Below are positions 29,557 to 38,599 of a stretch of DNA of 53,067 nucleotides, one piece after another. A model generated the notes under the pieces. It was not told where the DNA came from. It did not search any database and was given only the letters and a program-made list of their open reading frames with translations. The translations under genes were made by a program, and so were the position numbers. This stretch comes from Coriobacteriales bacterium (GTDB lineage: Bacteria > Actinomycetota > Coriobacteriia > Coriobacteriales > UBA8131), in contig JAISEO010000088.1 in the NCBI GenBank assembly GCA_031264075.1, forward strand, positions 1 through 53,067, given 5' to 3'. Positions within the stretch are counted from its first letter, which is position 1. Every line of letters starts with the position of its first letter.

Positions 29557-30436
29557 CGACGGGCCTCCGGGACCTTCTGATACGCGGGAAAGCCTGACAC
29601 GCCTTGCAAAGAGTCCGATTCCTGTAAGTGTCGCGCCGGAGAGGAGAACCACGAGTGCCACGACGCCAAGGGAAGCACTGCCGTCTCCCGTAACGGGAAC
29701 AGTACCCGAAGCGTCTGTGACGACGACGGTGATGGGATAACTCGTCACCTGAGGCTCGTCTGCGCCATAGGCTACCGGCAGAGGCAGGACGAGGGAGCAG
29801 ACCCAGAGGAGTGCAGCAAGCAGCAGCAGCAAGGCCGTACGTGCTACGAGACGGAAGGCCCGAGAAGGGCAGCACGCCGGGCGGGAGCCATGAGACAGCT
29901 CATCGCCATACCAGGGTGGGCGCTCACTGGCGCCAAAAAACACGCCGGGAACTCTCCTGCTGGTACTGGATTCCCCCCGAGAACCCTCAGCTTGATACAA
30001 TGCAGTCCCGGTATCCAAGAAAGGTGTTTGACCAGAAAGGGACTTGTGCGGAGCGAACAGAAAAGACCGAGTAGTACGAGTCTGGCATCTTCGCATATCT
30101 TCCTCCCAACCTCTGAGGCTCTATCAGCATATGCGCTGCTATCATGCCATTGTATTGACAAGCACTAGCATATCATGCCAGGCCGGCCTTCCGTAAGGGT
30201 GCTATCTGTAGACGGTGAAGCCATTCGGATTGGCAGGCGTTGGGAAGCGCTGGAAGGCATTGCCACGGTGCTGAAAGGCAGGCTGCTGCTGCCAAGATCT
30301 GCCCTGCGGTTTCAATAGACCTGAATGTACCGGTTCATGCAGGCCTGCGGCTTTATACTTCTGGAGCTATTAACTGGGTGCCAGCCAGCCTGTCGGAGAA
30401 GGTTTGTCGGAGTCAGTGAAGACTATAGGACAGGAG

Positions 30437-30883
30437 CTACGAGGACACGACCAGCCTGCCTGCCTTGGCATCGTTTTCTGTGATGATGATGTACTGCCTC
30501 TCGAGCTCCTTCTTCATGCGGAGGCAGTTGACGGTGGTAAAAACCGCGCAGAGGACGGTGTAGACAAGGGTCACCACCACCTTGACCTCAGCAAACGCAG
30601 GCACGATGCCGGCCCTTGTGGCAAAGGCATACAGCATGATGAGCACATACGGCAACAGCATGAGATACTGCGCGGTATAGAACCTCGACACCTCAAACCC
30701 CGTCTTTTTGAAGCGTCGTTTGCTGACGATGAAGAGCACTATGCCGCCGTGCATGGCAACGAGCGCGATGACGAACCAGGGCATCGGCAAGACCTGTAGC
30801 AAGGCGATGAATCCAAAGGTCGCCGTTGCAGCCGTAATGAAAAGCGCGAGATTGCGCCTGAAGTCCTTGCCTGATCGTTCCAT
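30437..30883 (-). CDS. Hypothetical integral membrane protein
   Basis: About 148 aa, several hydrophobic helices; no recognised family. Confidence 0.6.
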   Translation of the reverse strand: MERSGKDFRRNLALFITAATATFGFIALLQVLPMPWFVIALVAMHGGIVLFIVSKRRFKKTGFEVSRFYTAQYLMLLPYVLIMLYAFATRAGIVPAFAEVKVVVTLVYTVLCAVFTTVNCLRMKKELERQYIIITENDAKAGRLVVSS

Positions 30884-31025
30884 ACAGATACCTTTCACTC
30901 ACTATTCAGCTGAGTTCCTTAGGTCAGCTGAGACTCTCCCATGGATTATAGCGCTTATGGCCTGCAACACGACAGAGCACAGAGGTGAGAACAGCACAGC
31001 TGGTAGCAACTGGTCGAGGGCGACC

Positions 31026-31352
31026 TTACACAAACGACCGTATACACTCAGCGATTGCTGCGGTCAGCGCGGCATCGTTCAGGGCTTCTATCCGTGTGGC
31101 GCGTCTGGTTTGCAGATCAAAGGCCCGCACCTGCTCTACAACCACAAAGCCGTAGGTGTGCAGGTTCTCGGGAAGCCGAAAGTGCAGCGGAAAGCCATTG
31201 TCTATCGTGGTTATGGGGCAAACCAGCGTCATGGACGTGCCTACATTGAAGTGGGCGTTGCTCACCACCAGTGCTGGACGTCGGCCTTTTGGCTCGTGCC
31301 CTTCAGCCGGGCTGAAATCAAACTCGACAATATCGCCCTGGTCGAATATCAC
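31026..31352 (-). CDS. mazF: MazF/PemK-family toxin
   Basis: 108 aa; GDIVEFDFSPAEGHEPKGRRPALVVSN..TLVCPITT; overlaps antitoxin by 4 bp. Confidence 0.9.
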   Translation of the reverse strand: MIFDQGDIVEFDFSPAEGHEPKGRRPALVVSNAHFNVGTSMTLVCPITTIDNGFPLHFRLPENLHTYGFVVVEQVRAFDLQTRRATRIEALNDAALTAAIAECIRSFV

Positions 31353-31585
31353 CAGAGTTCCCTACCCATCGGCTCTCCCCAGTCGTATTCGCTGGGCTTG
31401 GGGCCGGTGTAACCCTTGAGCAAATCCTCAACACGATAGCTTTTTGAAGGCTGTAGCTCCAGCTTACCGTCTCTCAGGCTGATGTCCAGCTTGTCGCCTT
31501 TGTGTAAACCCAGCTGTTCAAGATACCGCTTGGGAATGAGCACGCCGTGGCCATTGCCCCATTTGTGTATTGTGGCTGTACTCAT
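31349..31585 (-). CDS. mazE: MazE-like AbrB-type antitoxin
   Basis: 78 aa; TIHKWGNGHGVLIPKRYLEQLGLHKGDKLDISLRDGKLEL. Confidence 0.9.
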   Translation of the reverse strand: MSTATIHKWGNGHGVLIPKRYLEQLGLHKGDKLDISLRDGKLELQPSKSYRVEDLLKGYTGPKPSEYDWGEPMGRELW

Positions 31586-31600
31586 AGGGTGCCTCTCTCT

Positions 31601-31620
31601 GTACTAAACATGTTTAGTAC
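31601..31620. promoter_or_regulatory. 20-bp perfect palindrome GTACTAAACATGTTTAGTAC upstream of mazE
   Basis: Perfect dyad 16 bp upstream of the mazE start. Confidence 0.7.
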
Positions 31621-31680
31621 ATGGTAGCCGCTGCCTGGCACGATGTCAAGGCCTCTGCGAAGAGCGTCTGACCCAGCCTG

Positions 31681-32655
31681 CTACGATGGCCGGGGTTCCC
31701 GGCTTGCTTTGACCAGCTCCTCGGCAAACCCTTCGGCGTAGGCGCTGGGTATGACGATGGTGCCCTTCGACTCCTTGACTCCTTCGCTCAAGAGGTGCAT
31801 CGAGCGCAGCCGGTAGGCCATCTCGTCCTCGCGATAGATCTTCGTCGCTTCCAGGAGCATGGAGGCAATGTCGCTTTCCACCTCGGCCAGCACTATTCGG
31901 GCGTCTTTCTCCCGTTCTGCCTTGGCCTCGGCCGCCATGTCCTTCTGTAGATCCTTCGGGATAACGATATCGCGGATCTCAACATACAGGATGGAAATCC
32001 CCCAGGACGTCGTCTTTTCTTCAACCGCTGTTCGGAGCTCCTGATCGAGCTGAACCCTTTGCATGACGACCTCCGCGATGCTTTTGCGCCCTATGGCATC
32101 ACGGAGCGCGGTCTGTGCGGCGAGCGCGACGGAATCGTAGTAATCCTCCACTTCGATGCAGGCCTTCTCCGCGTCCCATACGACCCAGAAGATTGCCGCG
32201 TCCACGTTCACCGGAACCAGATCGGCCGTCAAGGTTTCCTCCGCACCAAAGCCGGTGAGCATGACCCGTTGGTCCGCCTTGAGCGCGATGTGCTCGATGA
32301 AGGGAATGGTGCAATAGAAGCCCGGCCCGACCGTTCTACTGTACCTTCCAAAGCGGAGGATGACGACCTTTTCCCATTGGGAAGCGATATGCACGGTAAA
32401 CAGCATCAGGACCGCGACGATGAGCGCCAGGGACAGGGTCCAGATGTTGATGACTCCAAACCCGAGAAAGCTGATGGCAACGACGAGGGCGAAGAACAGG
32501 ATGAAGACGAGGCCGGAGAATACGATGCTCGCGTTTTCATTGGTGTGCTTTGTTTTGGGAGAATTGTAGGTCTCTATTCGTGCGTGCTCCTTCTTCTCGA
32601 CCCGTCGGGCCCCGGGCAGATCCTGCCGCTTCCGTTTTTCTTCTCGCTCACTCAT
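31681..32655 (-). CDS. SPFH/Band 7 (slipin-like) membrane protein
   Basis: EKVVILRFGRYSRTVGPGFYCTIPFIE; AEAKAEREKDARIVLAE coiled coil; start chosen at MSEREEK after GGAAGTG (track start 32676). Confidence 0.88.
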   Translation of the reverse strand: MSEREEKRKRQDLPGARRVEKKEHARIETYNSPKTKHTNENASIVFSGLVFILFFALVVAISFLGFGVINIWTLSLALIVAVLMLFTVHIASQWEKVVILRFGRYSRTVGPGFYCTIPFIEHIALKADQRVMLTGFGAEETLTADLVPVNVDAAIFWVVWDAEKACIEVEDYYDSVALAAQTALRDAIGRKSIAEVVMQRVQLDQELRTAVEEKTTSWGISILYVEIRDIVIPKDLQKDMAAEAKAEREKDARIVLAEVESDIASMLLEATKIYREDEMAYRLRSMHLLSEGVKESKGTIVIPSAYAEGFAEELVKASREPRPS

Positions 32656-32672
32656 CGCGACACTTCCTTTTC

Positions 32673-33119
32673 TCATGCATCGTAATACTCCATCTTCTCT
32701 TCCGCGGCGCTCCGCGTCTCCGTCTCCAGCTGTTCTGTGATGTGGTTAATGCGGGCACGAATATCCTCAAACGTCATGCCGACGGCACGGTATTGCTTGA
32801 TACAGTCCTCAAGAGCGATGTCAATAGCGGTGTCGGCACCCTCTTGATGGGGAGCGATGCCTTTCTGGACATACATGCCCCGACCCCTGATTGAGACGAT
32901 GAGATCGTTTTGCTCGAGGTTCTTATAGGCTTTGGTCACCGTCGTGTAGTTGATCCGGGCACTGGTTGACAGGCTTCTCACACTGGGAATCTGCTCGCCC
33001 GGCTTGAAGAAGCCCACGCGTATCAGATACGCCATGCGGTTTCTCAATTGCACCCAGATAGGCAGGTCAGAGGTATCGTCTACCGTGAATATCGGTTCAT
33101 TATTTGCTGAGTGTTGCAC
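32673..33119 (-). CDS. GntR-family transcriptional regulator
   Basis: PIWVQLRNRMAYLIRVGFFKPGEQIPSVRSLSTSARINYTTVTKAYKNLEQNDLI wHTH. Confidence 0.9.
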   Translation of the reverse strand: MQHSANNEPIFTVDDTSDLPIWVQLRNRMAYLIRVGFFKPGEQIPSVRSLSTSARINYTTVTKAYKNLEQNDLIVSIRGRGMYVQKGIAPHQEGADTAIDIALEDCIKQYRAVGMTFEDIRARINHITEQLETETRSAAEEKMEYYDA

Positions 33120-33209
33120 AGTGTCACCCGTTCACGTTCTGTTTTTCTTGTGCAAGATCCAGCACCAGAGAGAGCCGTATCGTTGCGACTGCATAAGGAG
33201 TGTACCCAT

Positions 33210-34160
33210 TCAATGGATACCACACTGGATTATAACGTAACGCAGGCAAAACCCTCCCAATAGGCAAATCGCATCAGAAACGGGAATAGTCCGAAAGGGC
33301 TTTACTCTGAGGTTGTATGACTCGAGGAAGAAGGGTGCGAGTATGCCCATGCCAACAACGCCGACAACAACAACGGAAAGCATGCTCGGGCTGAGTAGTA
33401 GGGCAAGGGATTTCTGGGAGGCGGGGTCGAGGAAAACGACAGTCAAAAACGCCGCAAGCGACAGCAGTTCCAGAAGCAGGACAACAACATGCAGCTTTTG
33501 GAGCGGGCGGGCAGCCCGGAGGAGCAACGTCTGGTCTTTGATGAAGTAGTCGATGAGCAAGACTATCGAAACCCCTGCCGAAAGCGAGGAGAAGAGGAAG
33601 AGCACAAGCAGCGCCCAGGTATTCCAGAACGGTACCGCGGCATTGGTTGCCAGGAATACACCGGTGTAGAGCATTATCGCAAAGGAAACGACGCAACAGA
33701 GGTATTCGAGTAGCTTACGCACCCTGCCGCCGATAAATGACAGGCTGAAAAGATTGGCAGCGGCCAGCAGAAACACGATGAGCAATTCAAGCAGCAGGGC
33801 ATAGGCACCAAATGTCAGCACCGTAAAGTGAGGACGCAGAAACAGTAATAGTACGCGCTCCGGAGAACCCAGATCCCAGATGAGGCAGAGTATCGAGAAT
33901 ACCAGCAGGAGAGCGCAGATGACGTAACAACGTGCCATCAGGGATTTGAATGCGCTGTTGAGCCGCTCACTATGCTGCTTCTCTCTGCGGTGAAACACAA
34001 TGCTCCAGGCCGACATGATGCACAATGCGCCAGCTGAGGCACCACCTAAAAAGAGATAGAGAATTACCATCAGGTCAAACAGGGGTATCCCAAACAACAG
34101 TACTCCTTCAGGTTGCGTACCATCCGATGAAAACGCCTCTCCAACAGGCAGAGACAGCAC
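33210..34160 (-). CDS. NrfD/polysulfide reductase-type membrane anchor subunit
   Basis: 316-aa multi-TM protein, FLGGASAGALCIMSAW near N-term; divergent from the molybdopterin oxidoreductase. Confidence 0.8.
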   Translation of the reverse strand: MLSLPVGEAFSSDGTQPEGVLLFGIPLFDLMVILYLFLGGASAGALCIMSAWSIVFHRREKQHSERLNSAFKSLMARCYVICALLLVFSILCLIWDLGSPERVLLLFLRPHFTVLTFGAYALLLELLIVFLLAAANLFSLSFIGGRVRKLLEYLCCVVSFAIMLYTGVFLATNAAVPFWNTWALLVLFLFSSLSAGVSIVLLIDYFIKDQTLLLRAARPLQKLHVVVLLLELLSLAAFLTVVFLDPASQKSLALLLSPSMLSVVVVGVVGMGILAPFFLESYNLRVKPFRTIPVSDAICLLGGFCLRYVIIQCGIH

Positions 34161-34403
34161 GACGCTGGACTTCCTTCCAATCCTTCAAGGCCCATTATCC
34201 TACATTTCGAGAAAAAGTGGAATACCTATTGACTGAATCAGTGAATGGTAGTAGCATATCACCAAGGATGACCGGCAGTCTAGGAGGCGCCAAAGGCCGG
34301 GGCATGCGATATTTGGCAAGGATGACAGAGAAAGGAGCGTCCAGATGAACAAGGTACTTCGACCTCCCGCAGGCAGAGTCAATGAGAGAGGAAGGAAGGG
34401 CTT

Positions 34404-37043
34404 ATGGCTATTCAAGCAGTAAGCACTGAAGGCGCGCGCCGTCTTGAGCTTAGCAGGCGGCGCTTCCTGCTCACGGCAGGTGCGCTGGCCGGGCTGGCAG
34501 CAACGACCGGCGCGTATGGCTGCTCAAACGTTGACACCGCACCTGGCGGCAACAACGCCTCTGAGGCGGTAGACACGGAGGCAGTCATCAAATCGCAATG
34601 TCGCATGTGCCACGGCACCTGTGGCACCCTGATTCATACTCGCAATGGGCGAGTAACCAAAGTTGAAGGCTATGAGGACTCGCCAACCAACCATGGCACG
34701 CTGTGTGTCAAAGGCCTGTCAACCATTCAACACCAGTATAATCCGCGTCGTCTGCGCTACCCCATGAAGCGTATTGGCGAACGAGGCGAGGGCAAGTGGG
34801 AGCGCGTTTCCTGGGACGAGGCCTATGAGATGATTGCAGAGGCGTATTACGCCAGCGAACCCACGCAGCGCGCCATGAGTTCTGGCACCGGTCGCCATCA
34901 ACAAGACTGGAACGGTATCTTCATCAATGCCATGGGCTTGCGCAACAGCAGCTTTGGCATGCCGCCACTGTGCTATCTACCGCGCATCCAGGTGAGCACC
35001 AAGATGTTTGGCTATCGCCTGCCCGTTGCCGATTACTTTGGCTTCAAGGGCGATGTTAACCCCGGCGTGGTACTTTTCTGGGGCAACAACATCACCAATT
35101 CACACGCCGATGGCATGTCTGGCTCAGCACCGCTTCGCGCTATCAACAAGGGATCCAAGCTTATCTGCATTGATCCTGTCTTTACCAACGTAGCTGCCAA
35201 GGCCGAAAAGTGGCTGTCCATTCGTCCAGCGACGGACGGCGCATTGGCCATGGGCTTTTTGCATGTCATCATCAACGAGGATCTCTACGATCATGAATTC
35301 GTCGAGCAGTGGTCTAATCTCCCCGGTCTGGTGCGTGACGACACCGGTACCATGCTCACCGAGCATGACCTCAACGGAACCGAGGCCGAAGAGTTCCATG
35401 GTCCGCCTACGGCCATTTTGCCCCCCGAGCTGGTGGTATTTTGGGATGCGGCCTCCAATTCGGCGGTCTTGGCAGATTCCCCGGAAATCAAACCGGCGAT
35501 GAGCGGCAGCTTTACGGTGGATTTGCCCAAGGAAGGTCCGGTCAGTTGTCACACTGCCTGGGATGACCTGGTAAAGCGCGTCAATGAGTACCCAACCGAC
35601 AAAGTGGCCGAGATCACAGCGTTAAAAAAAGAGGACATCGAAGAAGTCGCGCGCATCATTGCCACCGAAGGCCCGCTGGCCTTGCAATGGGGTGTCTCCT
35701 TTGACCAGTGGGGTGTCAACTCGGCTGACGCAATTCAGGCGGCCCTGATGATGATTCCGCTCGTGGGCAGTCTGGATGTGCCAGGCGGCATGGCCATGTG
35801 GGCACCACTCAACTACCGCAAGGGCTCCTTTCCCTCTGAACTGGGCGACGACTACAATTCTCACGACATGTATCGTGCCGACCTGCTGCCAGCAGAAGTC
35901 CAGGCCAAAGGTGCGGAATACTCTGCCTGCCCCTGGGGCGGCGGCGGTGCCAACTTCTACATCGAGGCTGTTGCCAAGGGCGAGGAAGACTGCCAGTTCC
36001 TGTGGGTAGTGGGCGCAAATCCTCTCCACAATACTGCAGAAACCGCCCAAACGCTCAGCGCCTTGGAAAAGGTCGGCTTTATTGTGGTGTGGGATCACTA
36101 CATGACTGCCACGGCACAAATGGCCGATCTGGTGATGCCCGTGGCAATCTGGACAGAGATGAGCCGGCTGGCGGATATGCACTTCCTCTGGGGGCTGCAA
36201 TCCAGGATCAAAGCAGTTGAACCACTGGGCGAAGCGCGTTCAGATGAAATGGGCTGTATGGGCCTGGCCCGCGTACTGGCCAAGACCGACCCGGACTACT
36301 GGGATGAAATAATTCCCTGGTCTTCAGAAGAAGAGTGGATCGACTGGCGCCTCGAGCCCATGGAGACCACATGGAACGAGTTCAAGGAAGAGTGGTTGCA
36401 TCTGGCACCGCAAAAGCCTTATTCCTACAAGGAGAGCAAGTTCCTCTTGCCCGCAGGCAAAGCCGAACTCTTTATTCGTGCCAAACAACAGCAAGGGGAA
36501 GACCCTCTGCCGCGTTATCGCGAACAGCCCCTGTACAATCTGGCCAATAGCGAACTGGTGGAAAAGTATCCATTCCTCTGCGTAACCCGTCGAGTGGCAG
36601 GCTATTTCCATACCGAATACCGGCAGTTGCCCTTCATCCGCGAAATCTGGCCAGAGCCAATGATTGAGATCAACCCGCTGAGTGCTGCCGGGCTGGGCAT
36701 TGCCGAAGGCGACTGGACGGTGGTTGAGACCAACAGGGGCAAAATCAAGCTCAAGGCCAAAGTCACCGAAACCGTTGCACCGGATGTTGTCTGTACCGAA
36801 CACGACTGGTGGTTCCCCGAAGTTGAAGAAGGCACGGATCCCAAGCTCAGCGGTGTCATGGAGTCAAACCTGAGTGTAATTGTTGATAACGACAGATCCA
36901 CGGGCTACGATGCCTTGATTGGCACGCCTATTCTGCGCGGCTTTTTTGTCAATGTCTACAAGTCGCCCGACGGCCCGCCAAAGGGGCTTGACCCTGATGT
37001 CGCGGTAACGTGGATACCCGACGCTGAAACGGAGGTGGACTGA
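34404..37043 (+). CDS. Molybdopterin-dependent oxidoreductase catalytic subunit (DMSO reductase family), Tat-exported
   Basis: Tat signal LSRRRFLLTAGALAG; Fe-S motif CRMCHGTCGTLIHTRNGRVTKVEG; molybdopterin-binding C-term. Confidence 0.95.
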   Translation: MAIQAVSTEGARRLELSRRRFLLTAGALAGLAATTGAYGCSNVDTAPGGNNASEAVDTEAVIKSQCRMCHGTCGTLIHTRNGRVTKVEGYEDSPTNHGTLCVKGLSTIQHQYNPRRLRYPMKRIGERGEGKWERVSWDEAYEMIAEAYYASEPTQRAMSSGTGRHQQDWNGIFINAMGLRNSSFGMPPLCYLPRIQVSTKMFGYRLPVADYFGFKGDVNPGVVLFWGNNITNSHADGMSGSAPLRAINKGSKLICIDPVFTNVAAKAEKWLSIRPATDGALAMGFLHVIINEDLYDHEFVEQWSNLPGLVRDDTGTMLTEHDLNGTEAEEFHGPPTAILPPELVVFWDAASNSAVLADSPEIKPAMSGSFTVDLPKEGPVSCHTAWDDLVKRVNEYPTDKVAEITALKKEDIEEVARIIATEGPLALQWGVSFDQWGVNSADAIQAALMMIPLVGSLDVPGGMAMWAPLNYRKGSFPSELGDDYNSHDMYRADLLPAEVQAKGAEYSACPWGGGGANFYIEAVAKGEEDCQFLWVVGANPLHNTAETAQTLSALEKVGFIVVWDHYMTATAQMADLVMPVAIWTEMSRLADMHFLWGLQSRIKAVEPLGEARSDEMGCMGLARVLAKTDPDYWDEIIPWSSEEEWIDWRLEPMETTWNEFKEEWLHLAPQKPYSYKESKFLLPAGKAELFIRAKQQQGEDPLPRYREQPLYNLANSELVEKYPFLCVTRRVAGYFHTEYRQLPFIREIWPEPMIEINPLSAAGLGIAEGDWTVVETNRGKIKLKAKVTETVAPDVVCTEHDWWFPEVEEGTDPKLSGVMESNLSVIVDNDRSTGYDALIGTPILRGFFVNVYKSPDGPPKGLDPDVAVTWIPDAETEVD

Positions 37044-37654
37044 TGGCACGCCTGAGCCTTTTAATTGATCTGCAGCGTTGCGTGGGCTGCATGTCCTGTG
37101 TTGTTGCCTGCAAAATGGAAAACGACGTACCCGTAGGAGTGTCTTGGAACAACGTGGAGACAGTGGGCCCAGTGGGCCAGTATCCAGACACGGTCAGGCA
37201 GTACTATCTGCCACACGGTTGCATGCATTGCATGAATCCAGCCTGTGTGCCGGTCTGTCCGGTGGGAGCAATCTGGCGCGATGCGGAGACAGGTCTGGTG
37301 CCCCTCGATGCAGAAGCCTGCATTGGCTGCGGTGCCTGTGTCACAGCCTGTCCTTATGCTGCCAGAACCATGGATCCGATAAGCAATCTGCCGGTCAAGT
37401 GCACACTCTGTACACAGCTTCTCGACGAGGGCAAGCTGCCAAGCTGTGTCAAGCACTGCATTGCGCAGGCCCGCTTCTATGGCGATTTGGACGACCCCGA
37501 CAGTGACAGTGCCAGGTATCTTGCCGAGCCAGGCTCAAGCAGAGAGCTTCACTTGATGGAAAGCCAGGGAACCGGGCCTTCTGTGGCCTATCTTGAGCCC
37601 GCGGTAGGCATGCTTTCCGCAGATGTTCCGCTGACTTTGACCCAGGGGCTGTAG
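37043..37654 (+). CDS. 4Fe-4S ferredoxin-type electron-transfer subunit (DmsB-like)
   Basis: CVGCMSCVVACKMEN, CMNPACVPVCPVGAI, CIGCGACVTACPYAAR; one-base overlap with catalytic subunit. Confidence 0.95.
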   Translation: MARLSLLIDLQRCVGCMSCVVACKMENDVPVGVSWNNVETVGPVGQYPDTVRQYYLPHGCMHCMNPACVPVCPVGAIWRDAETGLVPLDAEACIGCGACVTACPYAARTMDPISNLPVKCTLCTQLLDEGKLPSCVKHCIAQARFYGDLDDPDSDSARYLAEPGSSRELHLMESQGTGPSVAYLEPAVGMLSADVPLTLTQGL

Positions 37655-37708
37655 GTTTTTGCGTGGCAGGCTGCCGGTCAAAACCGACAGCCTGCCATCC
37701 TGCCCATT

Positions 37709-38443
37709 TTGGACAAAAGCGATCGAGAGCGAGGAGCCATGGACTCTGCTGCAACAAAAGAATGGCGAGAGGCAATGACGGCCCGCTCGGGTGCCTACCG
37801 TCTGCTTGCGCGGCTTTGGATGGAAGAGATTGACGAGGAGTTCTGGCAGGGACTCAGCGCAGCTGCCCTTCTTGGGGTGCCGGAGCACCTGCAGTTGGAC
37901 AGTGCCTATCGCACCATGGAACGCTACGTGCAGGGCGCGCCGGGCAATGTGCTCAAACTGCTGGCGGCGGATTACGCGGTGCTCTGTCGCGGTGTTGATC
38001 CCAACAGGGGTGCCGACCCCTATGAGTCTGTCCACCGCAGTTCCCTTGGCTTGATGATGCAGGACGAATGGGAGGCGGTGCTGCACTTCTATCGCTCTGT
38101 TGGCTACAGCCGCACCGCGTCATCTGTAGAGCCGGAGGATCATTTGGGAATCGAGCTGGAATGTATGGCACACCTCTGCCAGCGTGCGGCCGATGCTTCT
38201 CTGCAAGGCGACGCTGCAGCTGCTCTGGATGCCGTTGAGCAGCAGGACACCTTGCTCAATGAGCACCTTCTGAAGTGGGTATTAGACTTTGTGCAGGCAG
38301 TCTTGGGAGCGGCTGACACAGAGTTCTACAGGGCGGCCGCAACGATAACCCAGGAGTACCTGCTCATGGACAGGGAGTTCCTGCAAAGGCTACGCGAAGA
38401 AATGCTGGTAATTCCAGGCACACTTGCCAGCACGGTAGCATAA
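37709..38443 (+). CDS. TorD/DmsD-family molybdoenzyme chaperone
   Basis: ARSGAYRLLARLW..DYAVLCRGVDPNRGADPYESVHRS..EPEDHLGIELECMAHL. Confidence 0.9.
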   Translation: MDKSDRERGAMDSAATKEWREAMTARSGAYRLLARLWMEEIDEEFWQGLSAAALLGVPEHLQLDSAYRTMERYVQGAPGNVLKLLAADYAVLCRGVDPNRGADPYESVHRSSLGLMMQDEWEAVLHFYRSVGYSRTASSVEPEDHLGIELECMAHLCQRAADASLQGDAAAALDAVEQQDTLLNEHLLKWVLDFVQAVLGAADTEFYRAAATITQEYLLMDREFLQRLREEMLVIPGTLASTVA

Positions 38444-38599
38444 TCTGTCGCTCGCCCTGCGAAACGATATACTTACTCTCATCATGTGAATCTGCAGGCC
38501 GGATGGCGTGTACGCGTGTGCGGTGTCTCTGCACAGTACGCGCCGTGGCGCCGTATGCTCCAGCCTGCCGGGCAGTACGTTAAAAGGAATGTAACCAGA

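Noticed and set aside
30170-30430. tRNA or ncRNA gene in the intergenic region
   Set aside because: Several GGCAGGC/GGAAGGC motifs but no cloverleaf or clear terminator could be folded by eye.
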